NCBI RefSeq assembly: GCF_042651425.1 | Contig: NZ_JBHSCW010000008.1 | Coordinates: forward strand, 62,001-126,000 | Direction of reading: 5' to 3' | DNA length: 64,000 nucleotides | Origin: Fodinicurvata halophila | GTDB lineage: Bacteria > Pseudomonadota > Alphaproteobacteria > Kiloniellales > DSM-21159 | Shown here: positions 16,099-25,848 of the stretch, one piece after another | How positions within the stretch are numbered: position 1 is the first letter of the stretch | How the letters are laid out: each line of letters begins with the position of its first letter | Program-made: the position numbers and the translations under genes | The notes under the pieces: generated by a model | Told to the model about the DNA's origin: nothing | Seen by the model: the letters and a program-made list of their open reading frames with translations, nothing else | Databases searched by the model: none

Positions 16099-18903
16099 TC
16101 AGGACAAGAGCATGGTACCTATCTTATCCACCAGGTCCGAGCGGCGATAGGGTTTGTGCAGGACCTCCGCGTCTTCGGGCAGTTCCGTCTCGTCCGGGCG
16201 CTCCGTTTCGGCGTACCCCGAAGTATAGAGAACCTTCAGCGAAGGCTGGAGTTTCAGGGCCTCCCGGGCAAGCTGACGGCCGTTGGTGTCTCCGGGCATG
16301 ATCAGGTCGGTAAACAGCAGGTCAAAATCCCGGGTTTCGTTCAGGCGCGCGCGTGCCTGCTCCGCATCGCGCACGGCAACCACCTCATAGCCCAGACTCT
16401 CAAGCTGGGTGGCAACATAACTGCGCACCAGATCGTCATCCTCGACGACCAACAGCTTGCCGGCACCCTCGGGACGCCTCTTCCGGTCCGAACTCACCTC
16501 CTGCCGGCCGGCTGTCTCCACTGCCGCTTCGGCAAGGGCTTCACTGCGTGGCAGATATACGCGGATCACGGTCCCGGCCCCCGGTGTCGATTCGATACCT
16601 ACATGTCCTCTCGACTGGCGCACGAAGCCATAGACCATGCTCAGGCCCAGTCCACTGCCCTTCCCGACTTCCTTGGTGGTGAAGAAGGGTTCGAAAGCCT
16701 TCGCCTCGACGTCCGGTGTCATCCCCGAGCCGTTGTCGGTCACGGAGATCTCGACGTAGTCTCCGGCTGCAAGCTGAAGGGCCTCGGCTGCCTGACCGGA
16801 AAAGGTGACATTGCCCGTTTCGATCCTGATCCGCCCCTTGGCCCTGATGGCATCGCGTGCATTGATCACCAGATTCAGCAAGGCCACTTCCAGCAGCACC
16901 GGATCCACATGGATGGTCCAGGTTCCCTCGTCACAGCGAATGGCAATCTCAATGTTCTCCCTCAGCGTCCTCTGGAACAGCGTTTCCAGTCCGCTCACGA
17001 GATCATTCGGATTCACGAGGCGCGGCTCCAGTGTCTGTTGCCCGGCAAAGGCAAGCAGGCGACGGGTCAGGTCAGAGCCACGCTCGGCCGCATTGGCAGC
17101 GGTTTCCGCCAGCTCGCGCAATTCCGGATCGGAGACTCGGGTTCCCAGGATCTCGGTATTCCCCAGGATGACGGTCAGCAGATTGTTGAAGTCGTGAGCG
17201 ACCCCTCCGGTCAGCTGCCCCAGGGCCCGCAGCCGCTCGGACTGGGTCAGCTCCTCGGCCATCTGGCGACTGTGCAGCATGCGCCCGATATGGGTGGCCA
17301 CCCCGTCAACCAGCTGCCTCTCCTCTGCGGGCAGTAAGATGTCCTGTCCTGCGTCGCTCTCACCGGGATCCGCGGATCCAACCTCGATGAAGCCGACCTG
17401 TTTGTAGACGCCCTGAATGAATGCGCGATAGTGCCCTGCAAGCACCTCTCGGTTTCCCGAAAGAAAGGTTTTGCCCTCGAGTTCGAGGCGCACCACCGGA
17501 CTGGGGAGCTGGATCAGGCTCTTTTCCAGGAGCGGCACGATATCCCGGCAGATATCACCGACCGGCCGGGACCGATCGGATGTCAGCTCCAAGACATCGT
17601 AGAGACAACGCAGTTCGCTCATGCGCTTGCGCAGCGCAAGACGCATGTCTTCCAGGGCATCCTCCAGCTCCGCCAACTCCCGGATCCGCGAACGGCCCTG
17701 CGCAGAGGCCGTGAAATCCAGATGCGCAATGCGCCCCACATTTTCAGCAAGCCGTTCCACGGGCCGGGCCAGGGCCCGCCCGGACAGCCAGACCATGGGG
17801 GCCGCCACCAGCATGACCAACCCGAATGTCTGCAGCATGCGCGCCCGCACCAGCCGAGGTCCGGCGGCGATTTCCTCCATGGGAGCCGCCATCACGAACG
17901 TCGTGCCGCGTCCATCCAGCGGCACCAGGGTCGAAAGCCAATCTTGACCGTCAATGGAAAGCGCCTCTGTCGAGCTTTCCTCGATTTCCCTGCTTCTTGC
18001 CGACAGGGCGCTCAGAACCGGTGGGCCGACACTTTCGGCGGACGGCAGGGCTTCAAGCTCATGCGAGTCACCACCGACGCCGCTTTGCACCGCTTCCTTA
18101 AGGCGCTGGAGGTCCGTATGGGCCAGCACACTGCCGTCGGAATCCAGTATGGCAGCCTCGGTCGCGGGCACGAGGCGACCGGCCTGAAGGCTTTGCGACA
18201 GCTCCCAGAGCGAAACGTCTACGCCGGCCACGGCACCGGAGGGTGCACGCCGCGCCGCGGTAATTCCAGGCTCCCGCGTGGTGAAGAAGACATATGGGGC
18301 CGTGACGATGGTTTCATCTACGCGCCTTGCCTTCTCGTACCAGGGTCGCTCTCGGGGGTCGAAGTCATAGGCGACGTCGGTGCGAGTCTCCAGGACATCC
18401 AGGTCCTCATCGAGGAACTCGAAGCGCGCGCCCTGCGTGTGGGCCCATTGCACCAGCCAGGCCGCATCGGGCGGTGCACCCAGTTGCTCTTCGTGCCGCC
18501 CCACCGGGCGCAAGAGCAGGAAATCGCCGTCCGTCCAGCCCACATAAGCCGCGGAAACACCCGGGACAGACCTCAGAACCGTGGCCAGCTGATGGAAGTG
18601 CTGCCCTCGCTCTTCCTGGGTTTCCGCCTGGATGATCGGATTGGCCGCCAGGGCTTCGGCCGCCGAACGTGCCGTCTGTTCCAGCTGATCCAGTTCCAGC
18701 AGGGCGAGATCCGCACTTTTCAGGAACGACGTGGACACTGTCTCATCGACGAGTCTCTGGGAGGTCCGGCTGGCGACCGTGCCAAGCACGAGACCCAGCA
18801 CGCCGAAGAGAAAAAGGAAGAGAATAATGATATTCAGGCGCAAGGGAATGCGGAGTCTGCGCTTTCCCGAGTGTCTGTCCACTTTGCGCCCGCCCGCTCG
18901 CAT
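16099..18903 (-). CDS. Hybrid sensor histidine kinase with receiver domain
   Basis: A 934-residue membrane sensor. A first membrane segment (LRLNIIILFLFLFGVLGLVLG) is followed by a large periplasmic dCache-like domain with the FDPRERPWYEKA element, a second membrane segment near residue 335, and a HAMP-like linker. The H-box GGVAHDFNNLLTVI has the phosphate-acceptor His at residue 570; N-, G1- and G2-boxes follow in LINARDAI, VTDNGSGM and GKGSGLGLSMVYG. A C-terminal receiver domain has its phosphorylatable Asp at 866 (LLFTDLIMPGDTNG). No partner regulator is adjacent, so its target is unknown; small organic ligands are typical for dCache sensors. Confidence 0.92.
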   Translation of the reverse strand: MRAGGRKVDRHSGKRRLRIPLRLNIIILFLFLFGVLGLVLGTVASRTSQRLVDETVSTSFLKSADLALLELDQLEQTARSAAEALAANPIIQAETQEERGQHFHQLATVLRSVPGVSAAYVGWTDGDFLLLRPVGRHEEQLGAPPDAAWLVQWAHTQGARFEFLDEDLDVLETRTDVAYDFDPRERPWYEKARRVDETIVTAPYVFFTTREPGITAARRAPSGAVAGVDVSLWELSQSLQAGRLVPATEAAILDSDGSVLAHTDLQRLKEAVQSGVGGDSHELEALPSAESVGPPVLSALSARSREIEESSTEALSIDGQDWLSTLVPLDGRGTTFVMAAPMEEIAAGPRLVRARMLQTFGLVMLVAAPMVWLSGRALARPVERLAENVGRIAHLDFTASAQGRSRIRELAELEDALEDMRLALRKRMSELRCLYDVLELTSDRSRPVGDICRDIVPLLEKSLIQLPSPVVRLELEGKTFLSGNREVLAGHYRAFIQGVYKQVGFIEVGSADPGESDAGQDILLPAEERQLVDGVATHIGRMLHSRQMAEELTQSERLRALGQLTGGVAHDFNNLLTVILGNTEILGTRVSDPELRELAETAANAAERGSDLTRRLLAFAGQQTLEPRLVNPNDLVSGLETLFQRTLRENIEIAIRCDEGTWTIHVDPVLLEVALLNLVINARDAIRAKGRIRIETGNVTFSGQAAEALQLAAGDYVEISVTDNGSGMTPDVEAKAFEPFFTTKEVGKGSGLGLSMVYGFVRQSRGHVGIESTPGAGTVIRVYLPRSEALAEAAVETAGRQEVSSDRKRRPEGAGKLLVVEDDDLVRSYVATQLESLGYEVVAVRDAEQARARLNETRDFDLLFTDLIMPGDTNGRQLAREALKLQPSLKVLYTSGYAETERPDETELPEDAEVLHKPYRRSDLVDKIGTMLLS

Positions 18904-19180
18904 TCAGCCTGTCCCTTCCGCTGCCGGAGCCAATGAGGAGTGACGCCCAGAACACGTCTTCCCTTGCTTGCAGCCATCAATAGCGGAACTGAGGGCCACT
19001 GGCTTTCCTCTCCTGTGGAATCAGGTTATACCAGCGACCTTCTCAACGCCAACGGGAAGTTCCCCGTGTTCGAATGTTCCGCTCTGGGCATCGCTCACGG
19101 ACGATCCGCGGGTTTGCGCAACCCCGGAGAGCCGATAGACTGCAGAGAACGAAAACCACCTGCAGCAGTACGAAAGCGAC

Positions 19181-20674
19181 ATGCCGGAGATATTCAGCCC
19201 CCCACCGATGGAGACAGCCACATTCCGTGATCCCGAGGCCGCCCTGGCCCGGATCCGGGAAATCTATGAGCGCAATACCGCGTTCTTGCGGGAGAACTTC
19301 GCAGCCTTCCTCTCAGGCCGTGTCCCGGCCGGGAAGGCACGCGCCACCTATCCTTTCGTGCGGGTGACCACCAGCTCTCACGCCCTGATCGACTCCCGCT
19401 TCGCCTATGGCTTCGTCTCCCGGCCCGGCATTCACGAAACCACGGTGACTCGCCCGGATGTCTTCGGGGATTACCTGCGCGAGCAGATCGCGCTGCTGAT
19501 CGAGAACCACGACGTTGAGGTGGAAATCGGTGAATCGGACGAACCCATCCCCATCCACTTCGCCTACAAGCGCGATATCAATCTGGAAAACAGCCCGCCC
19601 AGCCAGGAGTTCGAGAAGATCGAACGCCCCTTGCGTGATTTCTTCGACGTGCCCGACCTCGCCGGCATGGATGACACCATCATCAACGGAACCCTGGAGG
19701 TGCCCGAGGGCAAACCCCAGCCCCTCGCCCTCTTTCGGGCGGGACGGATCGACTACTCGCTGCACCGCCTGCTGCACTACACGGGCACAAGCCCGACATA
19801 TTTCCAGAACTTCGTGATTTTCACGAACTATCAGTTCTATCTCGACGCCTTCGTGCGGATCGGGCGGGAGCGTGTCAGCCAGGGCGAGAGCGGCTGTCTT
19901 GCCTTCGTGGAGCCCGGCGATGCCGTCACCCGGCAGGGAGAAGACGGCCGTGTCGAGACAAGCGGAACACCCCGCGAGCGAATGCCGCAGATGCCGGCCT
20001 ATCACCTTGTGGGGGAGGACAATTCCGGAATCACCATCATCAACATCGGCGCCGGCCCCTCCAACGCCCGGACCATGACCGACCATGTGGCGGTGTTGCG
20101 ACCCCATGCCTGGCTGATGCTGGGCCACTGCGCCGGCCTGCGCAACACACAGAAGCTGGGCGACTATGTGCTGGCACACGGTTACGTGCGCGAGGACCAC
20201 GTCCTCGACGAGGACCTGCCGACCTGGGTGCCCGTGCCGGCCCTGGCCGAGGTCCAGGTGGCACTGGAAGCCGCCGTGGCCGAGGTCACGGGCTTTTCGG
20301 ACTACGACCTGAAGAAGGTCATGCGCACGGGCACGGTCGCCAGCGTGGACAACCGCAACTGGGAACTCAGCGAACATACGGCGGTCATGCGGCGCCTGTC
20401 ACAGTCCCGGGCGATCGCCCTCGACATGGAATCCGCGGCCATCGCCGCCAACGGTTTCCGCTGCCGTGTCCCCTACGGCACTCTGCTGTGTGTCTCCGAC
20501 AAGCCGCTGCACGGCGAGATCAAGCTGGCGGGCATGGCCGGGGAATTCTACCGGCAACGCGTGGATCAGCACCTGGACATCGGCTTGAAGGCCCTGGAGC
20601 GCCTGCAAAGCCAGGAGCGCGAACGGCTGCATTCGCGAAAACTGCGCAGCATTACCGAAGTGGCCTTCCAGTAA
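19181..20674 (+). CDS. amn: AMP nucleosidase
   Basis: A 497-residue cytoplasmic enzyme that splits AMP to adenine and ribose 5-phosphate, helping to adjust adenylate levels. The N-terminal half is the AMP-nucleosidase-specific domain (RVTTSSHALIDSRFAYGFVS; IPIHFAYKRDINLE) and the C-terminal half is the purine nucleoside phosphorylase fold, with NIGAGPSNARTMTDHVAVLRP and ALDMESAAIAANGFR, the latter holding the catalytic-site Met-Glu. The length fits Amn. The ATG at 19181 has a weak ribosome site; an ATG 27 bp later is possible. It is convergent with ppa. Confidence 0.93.
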   Translation: MPEIFSPPPMETATFRDPEAALARIREIYERNTAFLRENFAAFLSGRVPAGKARATYPFVRVTTSSHALIDSRFAYGFVSRPGIHETTVTRPDVFGDYLREQIALLIENHDVEVEIGESDEPIPIHFAYKRDINLENSPPSQEFEKIERPLRDFFDVPDLAGMDDTIINGTLEVPEGKPQPLALFRAGRIDYSLHRLLHYTGTSPTYFQNFVIFTNYQFYLDAFVRIGRERVSQGESGCLAFVEPGDAVTRQGEDGRVETSGTPRERMPQMPAYHLVGEDNSGITIINIGAGPSNARTMTDHVAVLRPHAWLMLGHCAGLRNTQKLGDYVLAHGYVREDHVLDEDLPTWVPVPALAEVQVALEAAVAEVTGFSDYDLKKVMRTGTVASVDNRNWELSEHTAVMRRLSQSRAIALDMESAAIAANGFRCRVPYGTLLCVSDKPLHGEIKLAGMAGEFYRQRVDQHLDIGLKALERLQSQERERLHSRKLRSITEVAFQ

Positions 20675-20684
20675 GTTCATGCAA

Positions 20685-20700
20685 GAAGGCCCGGGCCTTC
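20685..20700. terminator. GC-rich palindrome between convergent amn and ppa
   Basis: GAAGGCCCGGGCCTTC is a perfect 16-bp palindrome located 10 bp after amn and 50 bp after the ppa end on the other strand. It can form a hairpin in either transcript, but no T-run follows, so termination is only a suggestion. Confidence 0.3.
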
Positions 20701-20750
20701 ACCCCAAAGGGCAAAGGTCACCGGGCCCAGGAGAACCGTGGACGCGGAGA

Positions 20751-21293
20751 TTACGCCGCGGAAGACGTCCTGTTGGCGCGGGCGATGGAATCCTCGATCA
20801 TCCTGCGGGCTTCGGCATCGTCGCCCCAGTGCTTGACCTTGACCCATTTCTCCTTCTCGAGGTCCTTGTAGTGCTCGAAGAAGTGGGTGATCTGCTCCAA
20901 AAGGATCTCCGGCAACTCGTCGTAGCGCTTGATGTCCTTGTAGTAGGGATGCAGGCGGTCGGAGGGAACCGCGAGAATCTTCTCGTCCTCGCCCTTCTCG
21001 TCCTCCATGACCAGAACACCGATCGGCCGGGCCGCGACCACGGCACCCGGCAGGATCGGACGGCGCGAGACGATCATGACATCGATGGGATCACCGTCGT
21101 CGGAAAGCGTATGCGGAATGAAGCCGTAGTTGCAGGGATAGTGCATCGCGGTATGCAGGAAGCGATCGACGAAGAGCGCACCGGAGTCCTTGTCCAGTTC
21201 GTACTTCACCGGCGAGCTGCCGATCGGAACCTCGATGAGCACATTGCAGTCTTCAGGCGCATTCTCGCCGACGGGGATTTTGTTGATGTCCAT
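20751..21293 (-). CDS. ppa: Inorganic pyrophosphatase
   Basis: A 180-residue family I soluble pyrophosphatase that hydrolyses diphosphate to phosphate, driving biosynthetic reactions. Active-site features include YELDKDSGALFVDR, MHYPCNYGFIPHT and DGDPIDVMIVS, with the metal-binding Asp residues of the family. The length is typical (about 175-180). The frame is open far upstream, but MDINKIPVG is the usual family N-terminus, and GAAG precedes this ATG. Confidence 0.96.
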   Translation of the reverse strand: MDINKIPVGENAPEDCNVLIEVPIGSSPVKYELDKDSGALFVDRFLHTAMHYPCNYGFIPHTLSDDGDPIDVMIVSRRPILPGAVVAARPIGVLVMEDEKGEDEKILAVPSDRLHPYYKDIKRYDELPEILLEQITHFFEHYKDLEKEKWVKVKHWGDDAEARRMIEDSIARANRTSSAA

Positions 21294-21479
21294 CTTCTTC
21301 TCCGCGATTGATCGCTCATGACAGGGAATGCGGCACAAGGAACATCGAGGTCCGTTTACGTCAAGGAAAGTTTTGCGCTGCAACATTGAAAGTCGGCCCG
21401 GAAGACATGGACTCCGCAGCCGCTTCATTCTACATGCGGGAGGAACGGGTTCTTCCCCCAGATCACAGACAGAGGCCGC

Positions 21480-22181
21480 ATGACCGCCGACCCCGCGAAG
21501 AAACAATCTCCGCCGCCTCCGCCGCCGAGTCAGCCGGCGCTCAACATGCCCCGTACAGTCTTGGTTCTGCTGCTCGTGATGGCCGGCATCAGCCTGCTGC
21601 GCGCCCTGTTGCCGCCTCATCTGGACTATCAGTTCATTGTCTGGTTCGCGCTCTACCTCTTCGTGAACGGGGAGTTCGTCTGGGAACGGCTCTACAGCCT
21701 CGTCACCAGCGTCTTCATCCATGAAGGCCTGGTGCATCTGCTGTTCAACGGCTTCTGGATCGCCACCATCGGCACGCTGGTACAAAGAACCTTGAACTCC
21801 CGTGACTTCCTGATCCTCTTCCTCGGCAGCGCCGTTGCCGGCGGGGTCCTGTTCGTCGCCCTGAACTGGGGGGTGACCGCCATAGCCGTCGGCGCATCGG
21901 GGGGTGTTTTCGGCCTGCTGGGCGCGTTCGGACATATTGGCGTCGCACGCCCCTGGGAGGATAGACCCACGCGCTGGCGCAAGCTGGCCGCCTTCACGGC
22001 GGTGATGATGGCCCTCAACATCGCCTATGCCATGGTGGGCGGTGTCGGCGGCCCGGAATCACCCTCTATCGCCTGGGAGGCCCATGCCGGCGGCTTCTTC
22101 GCCGGTCTCTTCCTGTTCCCCTGGCTGTTGAGGCGGAACCTGCAGGAAAAGCAGAAGTCTCGCTTCCACGTGGTCGACTAG
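21480..22181 (+). CDS. Rhomboid family intramembrane serine protease
   Basis: A 233-residue polytopic protease. The catalytic serine is S140 in VGASGGVFGLLG and the catalytic histidine is H202 in AWEAHAGGFFAG; the conserved HxxxxHLxxN motif is at residues 81-90 (HEGLVHLLFN). Five or six membrane segments follow a short proline-rich cytoplasmic start (SPPPPPPSQPAL). Rhomboids cut transmembrane substrates inside the bilayer; no substrate is suggested here. The stop overlaps the convergent TauE/SafE gene by 4 bp. Confidence 0.93.
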   Translation: MTADPAKKQSPPPPPPSQPALNMPRTVLVLLLVMAGISLLRALLPPHLDYQFIVWFALYLFVNGEFVWERLYSLVTSVFIHEGLVHLLFNGFWIATIGTLVQRTLNSRDFLILFLGSAVAGGVLFVALNWGVTAIAVGASGGVFGLLGAFGHIGVARPWEDRPTRWRKLAAFTAVMMALNIAYAMVGGVGGPESPSIAWEAHAGGFFAGLFLFPWLLRRNLQEKQKSRFHVVD

Positions 22182-22939
22182 CCTGCGTAGGCCCGCCAGA
22201 TGAAGGACAGGCCGATCACGACCAGGACCAGCAGCACCACGGTCTGGAAGCGGGCCTGGGAGACGAATTTCCGGACCCACTGACCCAGGAAGACTCCGCC
22301 GAACACCGGGATGACGGCAAAGGCTGAAAGCAGCAGTTCGTACCACCCCAGGACGTCATGCAGCGCCAGCGCGGCATAGAGAGGCGCGGAATTGATCAGA
22401 AAGAAGATCGAGATGGCGCTGATGAAGAAAGTCTTTTCGAGGCGCAGGGCCACGAGATAGAGCGCAAGCGGGGGGCCTGGCAGGTTGGAGACGCCCCCCA
22501 GCACCCCCGCTCCGAAACAGACGCCGAGGCCCACCGGACGTTCCTGGCTCGGCTTCAGAGTGAAGCGCGGGCTGGAGAGCGTCAGGAGCGCCATTCCGGT
22601 GATCGCAATTCCCAGCAGCAGGTAGAGCAGCTGCGGATCCAGCGAGACCAGGAGCTGGACACCCAACAATACACCGAGCACCAGAGACAGCATCACAGGC
22701 CAAAACCGTTTCAGCACTCCCAGGAAGTGACCACCCTGGAACGCCTGGACCAGGTTGCTGAGCACGACCGGCAGGGACAGAACCGTGATCGCCTCCGGCA
22801 CCGGCATCATGTAGGCCAGCACCGGCAGGGCCACCAGCGGCAACCCCATGCCGATGACGCCCTTGACGAAACCGGCCAGCAGCAGGCCACTGAAGCCCAC
22901 CGCATAGAGCGCAAAGGTATCGGCTGTCAGGGGGTCCAT
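22178..22939 (-). CDS. TauE/SafE (TSUP) family permease
   Basis: A 253-residue membrane protein with about eight hydrophobic segments. The N-terminal repeat GFVKGVIGMGLPLVALPVLA and its counterpart FGAGVLGGVSNLPGPPLALY are the two glycine-rich motifs of the TSUP family, which exports sulfite, sulfonates or other organic anions. The substrate is unknown. The ATG at 22939 follows GGAGACC; a GTG at 22975 would add 12 residues without a better ribosome site. Confidence 0.88.
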   Translation of the reverse strand: MDPLTADTFALYAVGFSGLLLAGFVKGVIGMGLPLVALPVLAYMMPVPEAITVLSLPVVLSNLVQAFQGGHFLGVLKRFWPVMLSLVLGVLLGVQLLVSLDPQLLYLLLGIAITGMALLTLSSPRFTLKPSQERPVGLGVCFGAGVLGGVSNLPGPPLALYLVALRLEKTFFISAISIFFLINSAPLYAALALHDVLGWYELLLSAFAVIPVFGGVFLGQWVRKFVSQARFQTVVLLVLVVIGLSFIWRAYAG

Positions 22940-23072
22940 GGTCTCCGGCTGTGTGTCCTGAATTCCGCGCCGCACGAAGCCGGGCGCAAGGGACTGCCAG
23001 CATAAGACCTCAGCCGGACGGGGAAAGTCCCTTGCCGCAACCTGTTACCCCGATTTCCGCAGATCAGCCATG

Positions 23073-24635
23073 TCAGGACTCGAGGCCAAGCCTCTCCTGT
23101 GCCCGGGCCAGCACGGCCTCGGCCCCATTCCCCGTATCCAGGCGCGGCCAGGCGATCTCACCGGTCTCGTGGGTCAGTTGGTGTTCCAGAACCGACACGG
23201 TCGCATCCGAGCTGTCGTTGCGTCGCCCCTCGATCCGTGCCTCCAGCGTCTCGCGCGGGGCCTCCAGCCAGAGACCCCGGAACGCAGCACCACAGTCTCG
23301 TGCAAGTGCCTCCAATTGCCCGCGCTCCTCGGGTTTGGCCCAGACGGCATCGGCAATGACAGACTGTCCAGCCTTCAGCGCCGCCGTCGCCTCGGCAAAC
23401 AGCGTGTCGTAGACCTTTCGGCTCACGTCGGCACTGTAGGCGTCCTGAGGAAGCCGTGTTTCCGGAGCCACGCCTTGCAGTCGCTTGCGGATCATGTCGC
23501 TGCGCAGGTGCAGGGCGCCGGGCGCACGCCCCACCGCGGGCGCCAGGCCTGCCGCCAGCGTGGACTTTCCGGTTCCCGAAAAGCCTCCGACCGCAATCAG
23601 CCGCGGTTGATCCGCAGGCTCCAGAAACTGGCGGGCCAGCGCGAAGAAACGCCCGGCAGCATCTGTCAGCCTCTCGGCCTCGGCCTTGTCCTCCTGCGCG
23701 TCCACGGCGGCCGCTGTCACCTTTGCCCGTACGGCTGCGCGGATACTCAGCATCAACGGCAGGGCGTCCAGGACCCCCACCTGCCCCACCCGACTGAGGT
23801 AGCGATTCATGGCCAGGTTGGCGAAATGCCGGTGATCCCGGTTGACCAGGTCCATCAGCAGATAGGCCAGGTCGTAGACGACATCGATGCCGGCAATACG
23901 CTGGCTGAACTCGATACAATCGAAGGGAGTCGCCTGCTCCTGCCAGAGCACCACGTTGCCCAGGTGCAGATCCCCATGGCACTGCCGCACCCAGCCCTCC
24001 TCACGGCGTCGGTCCAGCAGCGGCCCGACGCGCTCCAGGGCGGTCCGGCTCCGACGGGTCAGATCTGCCACAGCGTCCGGCGTGAAGCAGGCCGGCATCG
24101 CCTTCATGTCCTCGGCATTTTCCTCCACCACGCCTTGCAGGCCCTCGGTCCCGCCGTAGGGCGCGGCGAGGCGCTCGGCCTGCACATGCAGGTCATGGAC
24201 GCGATCCACCAGGTCGATGATGTGGCGCGGCTCCAGCTCCCCCTGTTCGATCAGGTGATCGAACATCAGGGCCTGGTCGAAACGGCGCATCTCGATGACC
24301 CAGTCCAGGGTTTCGCCCGCGCCGTCGAACTCCAGGCCGCCATCTCTGGCCCGGGTTATGGCATGAACACCGAGGTAGATCTGGGGCGCGGTCCGGCGGT
24401 TCAGCTCCACTTCCCTGCGGCAAACCTCCTCGCGTGCCTCCAGGCCGGTAAAATCCAGGAAGGAATAGGCCACCGCCCGCTTGATCTTCCAGGCCCGCTC
24501 GCCGGCCAGGAAGACGTGGGCCACGTGGGTGGTGACGTGCCGGACCTCGCCGGCAGCCTCCGGGTGGGTGGACGGGTCCTTCAGGAAGGCAATGATCTCT
24601 TCCTGTCCGCTTTCGCTGTCGTGCTGATCCGTCAT
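23073..24635 (-). CDS. Fusion of aminoglycoside-phosphotransferase-like and P-loop kinase domains
   Basis: A 520-residue cytoplasmic protein. Residues 1-330 form an APH/kinase-like domain: an N-terminal strand with RAWKIKRAV, and the catalytic loop CHGDLHLGNVV. From residue about 350 a P-loop kinase begins with AVGGFSGTGKSTLAAGL (Walker A). This two-domain architecture is widespread in proteobacteria and usually named bifunctional aminoglycoside phosphotransferase/ATP-binding protein; its physiological substrate is unknown and antibiotic resistance should not be assumed. It is divergent from the DMT exporter. Confidence 0.9.
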   Translation of the reverse strand: MTDQHDSESGQEEIIAFLKDPSTHPEAAGEVRHVTTHVAHVFLAGERAWKIKRAVAYSFLDFTGLEAREEVCRREVELNRRTAPQIYLGVHAITRARDGGLEFDGAGETLDWVIEMRRFDQALMFDHLIEQGELEPRHIIDLVDRVHDLHVQAERLAAPYGGTEGLQGVVEENAEDMKAMPACFTPDAVADLTRRSRTALERVGPLLDRRREEGWVRQCHGDLHLGNVVLWQEQATPFDCIEFSQRIAGIDVVYDLAYLLMDLVNRDHRHFANLAMNRYLSRVGQVGVLDALPLMLSIRAAVRAKVTAAAVDAQEDKAEAERLTDAAGRFFALARQFLEPADQPRLIAVGGFSGTGKSTLAAGLAPAVGRAPGALHLRSDMIRKRLQGVAPETRLPQDAYSADVSRKVYDTLFAEATAALKAGQSVIADAVWAKPEERGQLEALARDCGAAFRGLWLEAPRETLEARIEGRRNDSSDATVSVLEHQLTHETGEIAWPRLDTGNGAEAVLARAQERLGLES

Positions 24636-24798
24636 GCTGCCTCTTCCTGTTTATCTTTTGAAAAACGCCGAGACCGCCCCGGCCCTGTCCACCGTGCAAT
24701 GCACCCCCGCAGGATTGGCAATTACGCCGAGAGGGTTGCAGGGTCTACAAAGACAGTCGGCGAGAATCATAGCAATGCAATCGCCTCCGGGGGGCTCC

Positions 24799-25701
24799 AT
24801 GTCAACGCACCTGCAACCTGTCGACGCACTGTCCGTCGCGGCCGCCAACAGGCGGGGCATCTTCTGGATGCTGTTCGCGGTCTTCCTGTTCGTCAGCATG
24901 GATGCCATCGCGAAGACCCTGTCCCAGAGTTATGACATCGCCCAGATCGTCTGGGCCCGCTATACATTCCACGTCCTGATCATGGTGGCCTTGCTGAACC
25001 TGCGCCTGCCGGCCCTGTTGCGCACGCGCCGCCTGCCCCTGCAGCTGTTCCGCTCGCTGATGCTGCTGGTGACCACCAGCCTGTTCTTCCTGGGCATTTC
25101 GCATATCCCGCTGGCCGAGGCCGCTGCGGTGATGCTGGCCGTGCCCTTGATCGTGACCGCGCTGTCCATGCCCCTGCTGGGCGAACCGGTGGGCATTCGC
25201 CGCTGGACGGGCGTGCTGCTGGGCTTCATCGGCGCACTGATCATCATCCGCCCCGGCAGCGACCTTTTTGATCCGGCCACCCTCTATGTCCTGGCAGCGG
25301 CCTGCACCAATGGCCTCTATCACATCAACACGCGCCAGCTGAGCCAGAGCGAATCGCCCATGACCACGCTGACCTACAGCGCGCTCATCGGCATGATCGT
25401 CATGTTCTTCGTGGTCCCCTTCTTCTGGACCACGCCGGATCTCTGGGGCTGGATCGGCCTGGTCTCCATCGGGGCCATCGGCGGTGCCAGCCACTTCTGC
25501 ATCATCAAGGCCTACCAGGCGGCGCCGGCCGCCGTGGTGGCGCCCTTCAACTACTCGAACATGATCTGGGCCACATTCTACGGTTTCCTGCTGTTCGGCG
25601 ACCTGCCCGACGGGTTCACGCTCCTCGGTGCGGTCATCCTGATCGCCAGCGGCCTCTATGTTTTCTACCGCGAACAGAAGAAACAGGCACAGAGCCGATA
25701 A
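24799..25701 (+). CDS. DMT superfamily (EamA) transporter
   Basis: A 300-residue inner-membrane protein with ten hydrophobic segments arranged as two EamA repeats (GIFWMLFAVFLFVSMDAIAK; and LYVLAAACTNGLYHINTRQL). Drug/metabolite exporters of this size move amino acids, riboflavin or other small metabolites; the substrate is unknown. The ATG at 24799 follows a strong GGGGGG box; an in-frame ATG 24 bp earlier has no such site. The gene is monocistronic, ending 78 bp before the CIRCE element. Confidence 0.88.
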   Translation: MSTHLQPVDALSVAAANRRGIFWMLFAVFLFVSMDAIAKTLSQSYDIAQIVWARYTFHVLIMVALLNLRLPALLRTRRLPLQLFRSLMLLVTTSLFFLGISHIPLAEAAAVMLAVPLIVTALSMPLLGEPVGIRRWTGVLLGFIGALIIIRPGSDLFDPATLYVLAAACTNGLYHINTRQLSQSESPMTTLTYSALIGMIVMFFVVPFFWTTPDLWGWIGLVSIGAIGGASHFCIIKAYQAAPAAVVAPFNYSNMIWATFYGFLLFGDLPDGFTLLGAVILIASGLYVFYREQKKQAQSR

Positions 25702-25740
25702 CTTCCTGAAAACGCCCTGTTCTATTTTTTCACAAGGCTC

Positions 25741-25769
25741 TTGAAAAAGGGTCGGGGTGGTCGTAAATG
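25741..25769 (+). promoter_or_regulatory. Predicted groESL promoter
   Basis: TTGAAA at 25741-25746 and TAAATG at 25764-25769 are separated by 17 bp, a reasonable housekeeping-sigma promoter placed so that transcription would start close to the CIRCE element. The -10 hexamer is weak, so the exact promoter is inference. Confidence 0.5.
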
Positions 25770-25778
25770 AAGCCTGCC

Positions 25779-25805
25779 TTAGCACTCGCTTAAAAGGAGT
25801 GCTAA
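25779..25805. promoter_or_regulatory. CIRCE element (HrcA operator)
   Basis: TTAGCACTC - N9 - GAGTGCTAA, a perfect match to the CIRCE inverted repeat, lies 43 bp before groES. It is the binding site of the heat-shock repressor HrcA, whose activity depends on GroE. hrcA itself is not in the window. Confidence 0.97.
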
Positions 25806-25848
25806 CAGCATCCCCTCAACACGTCAGTCTCTATTGGGAGGACGATTA

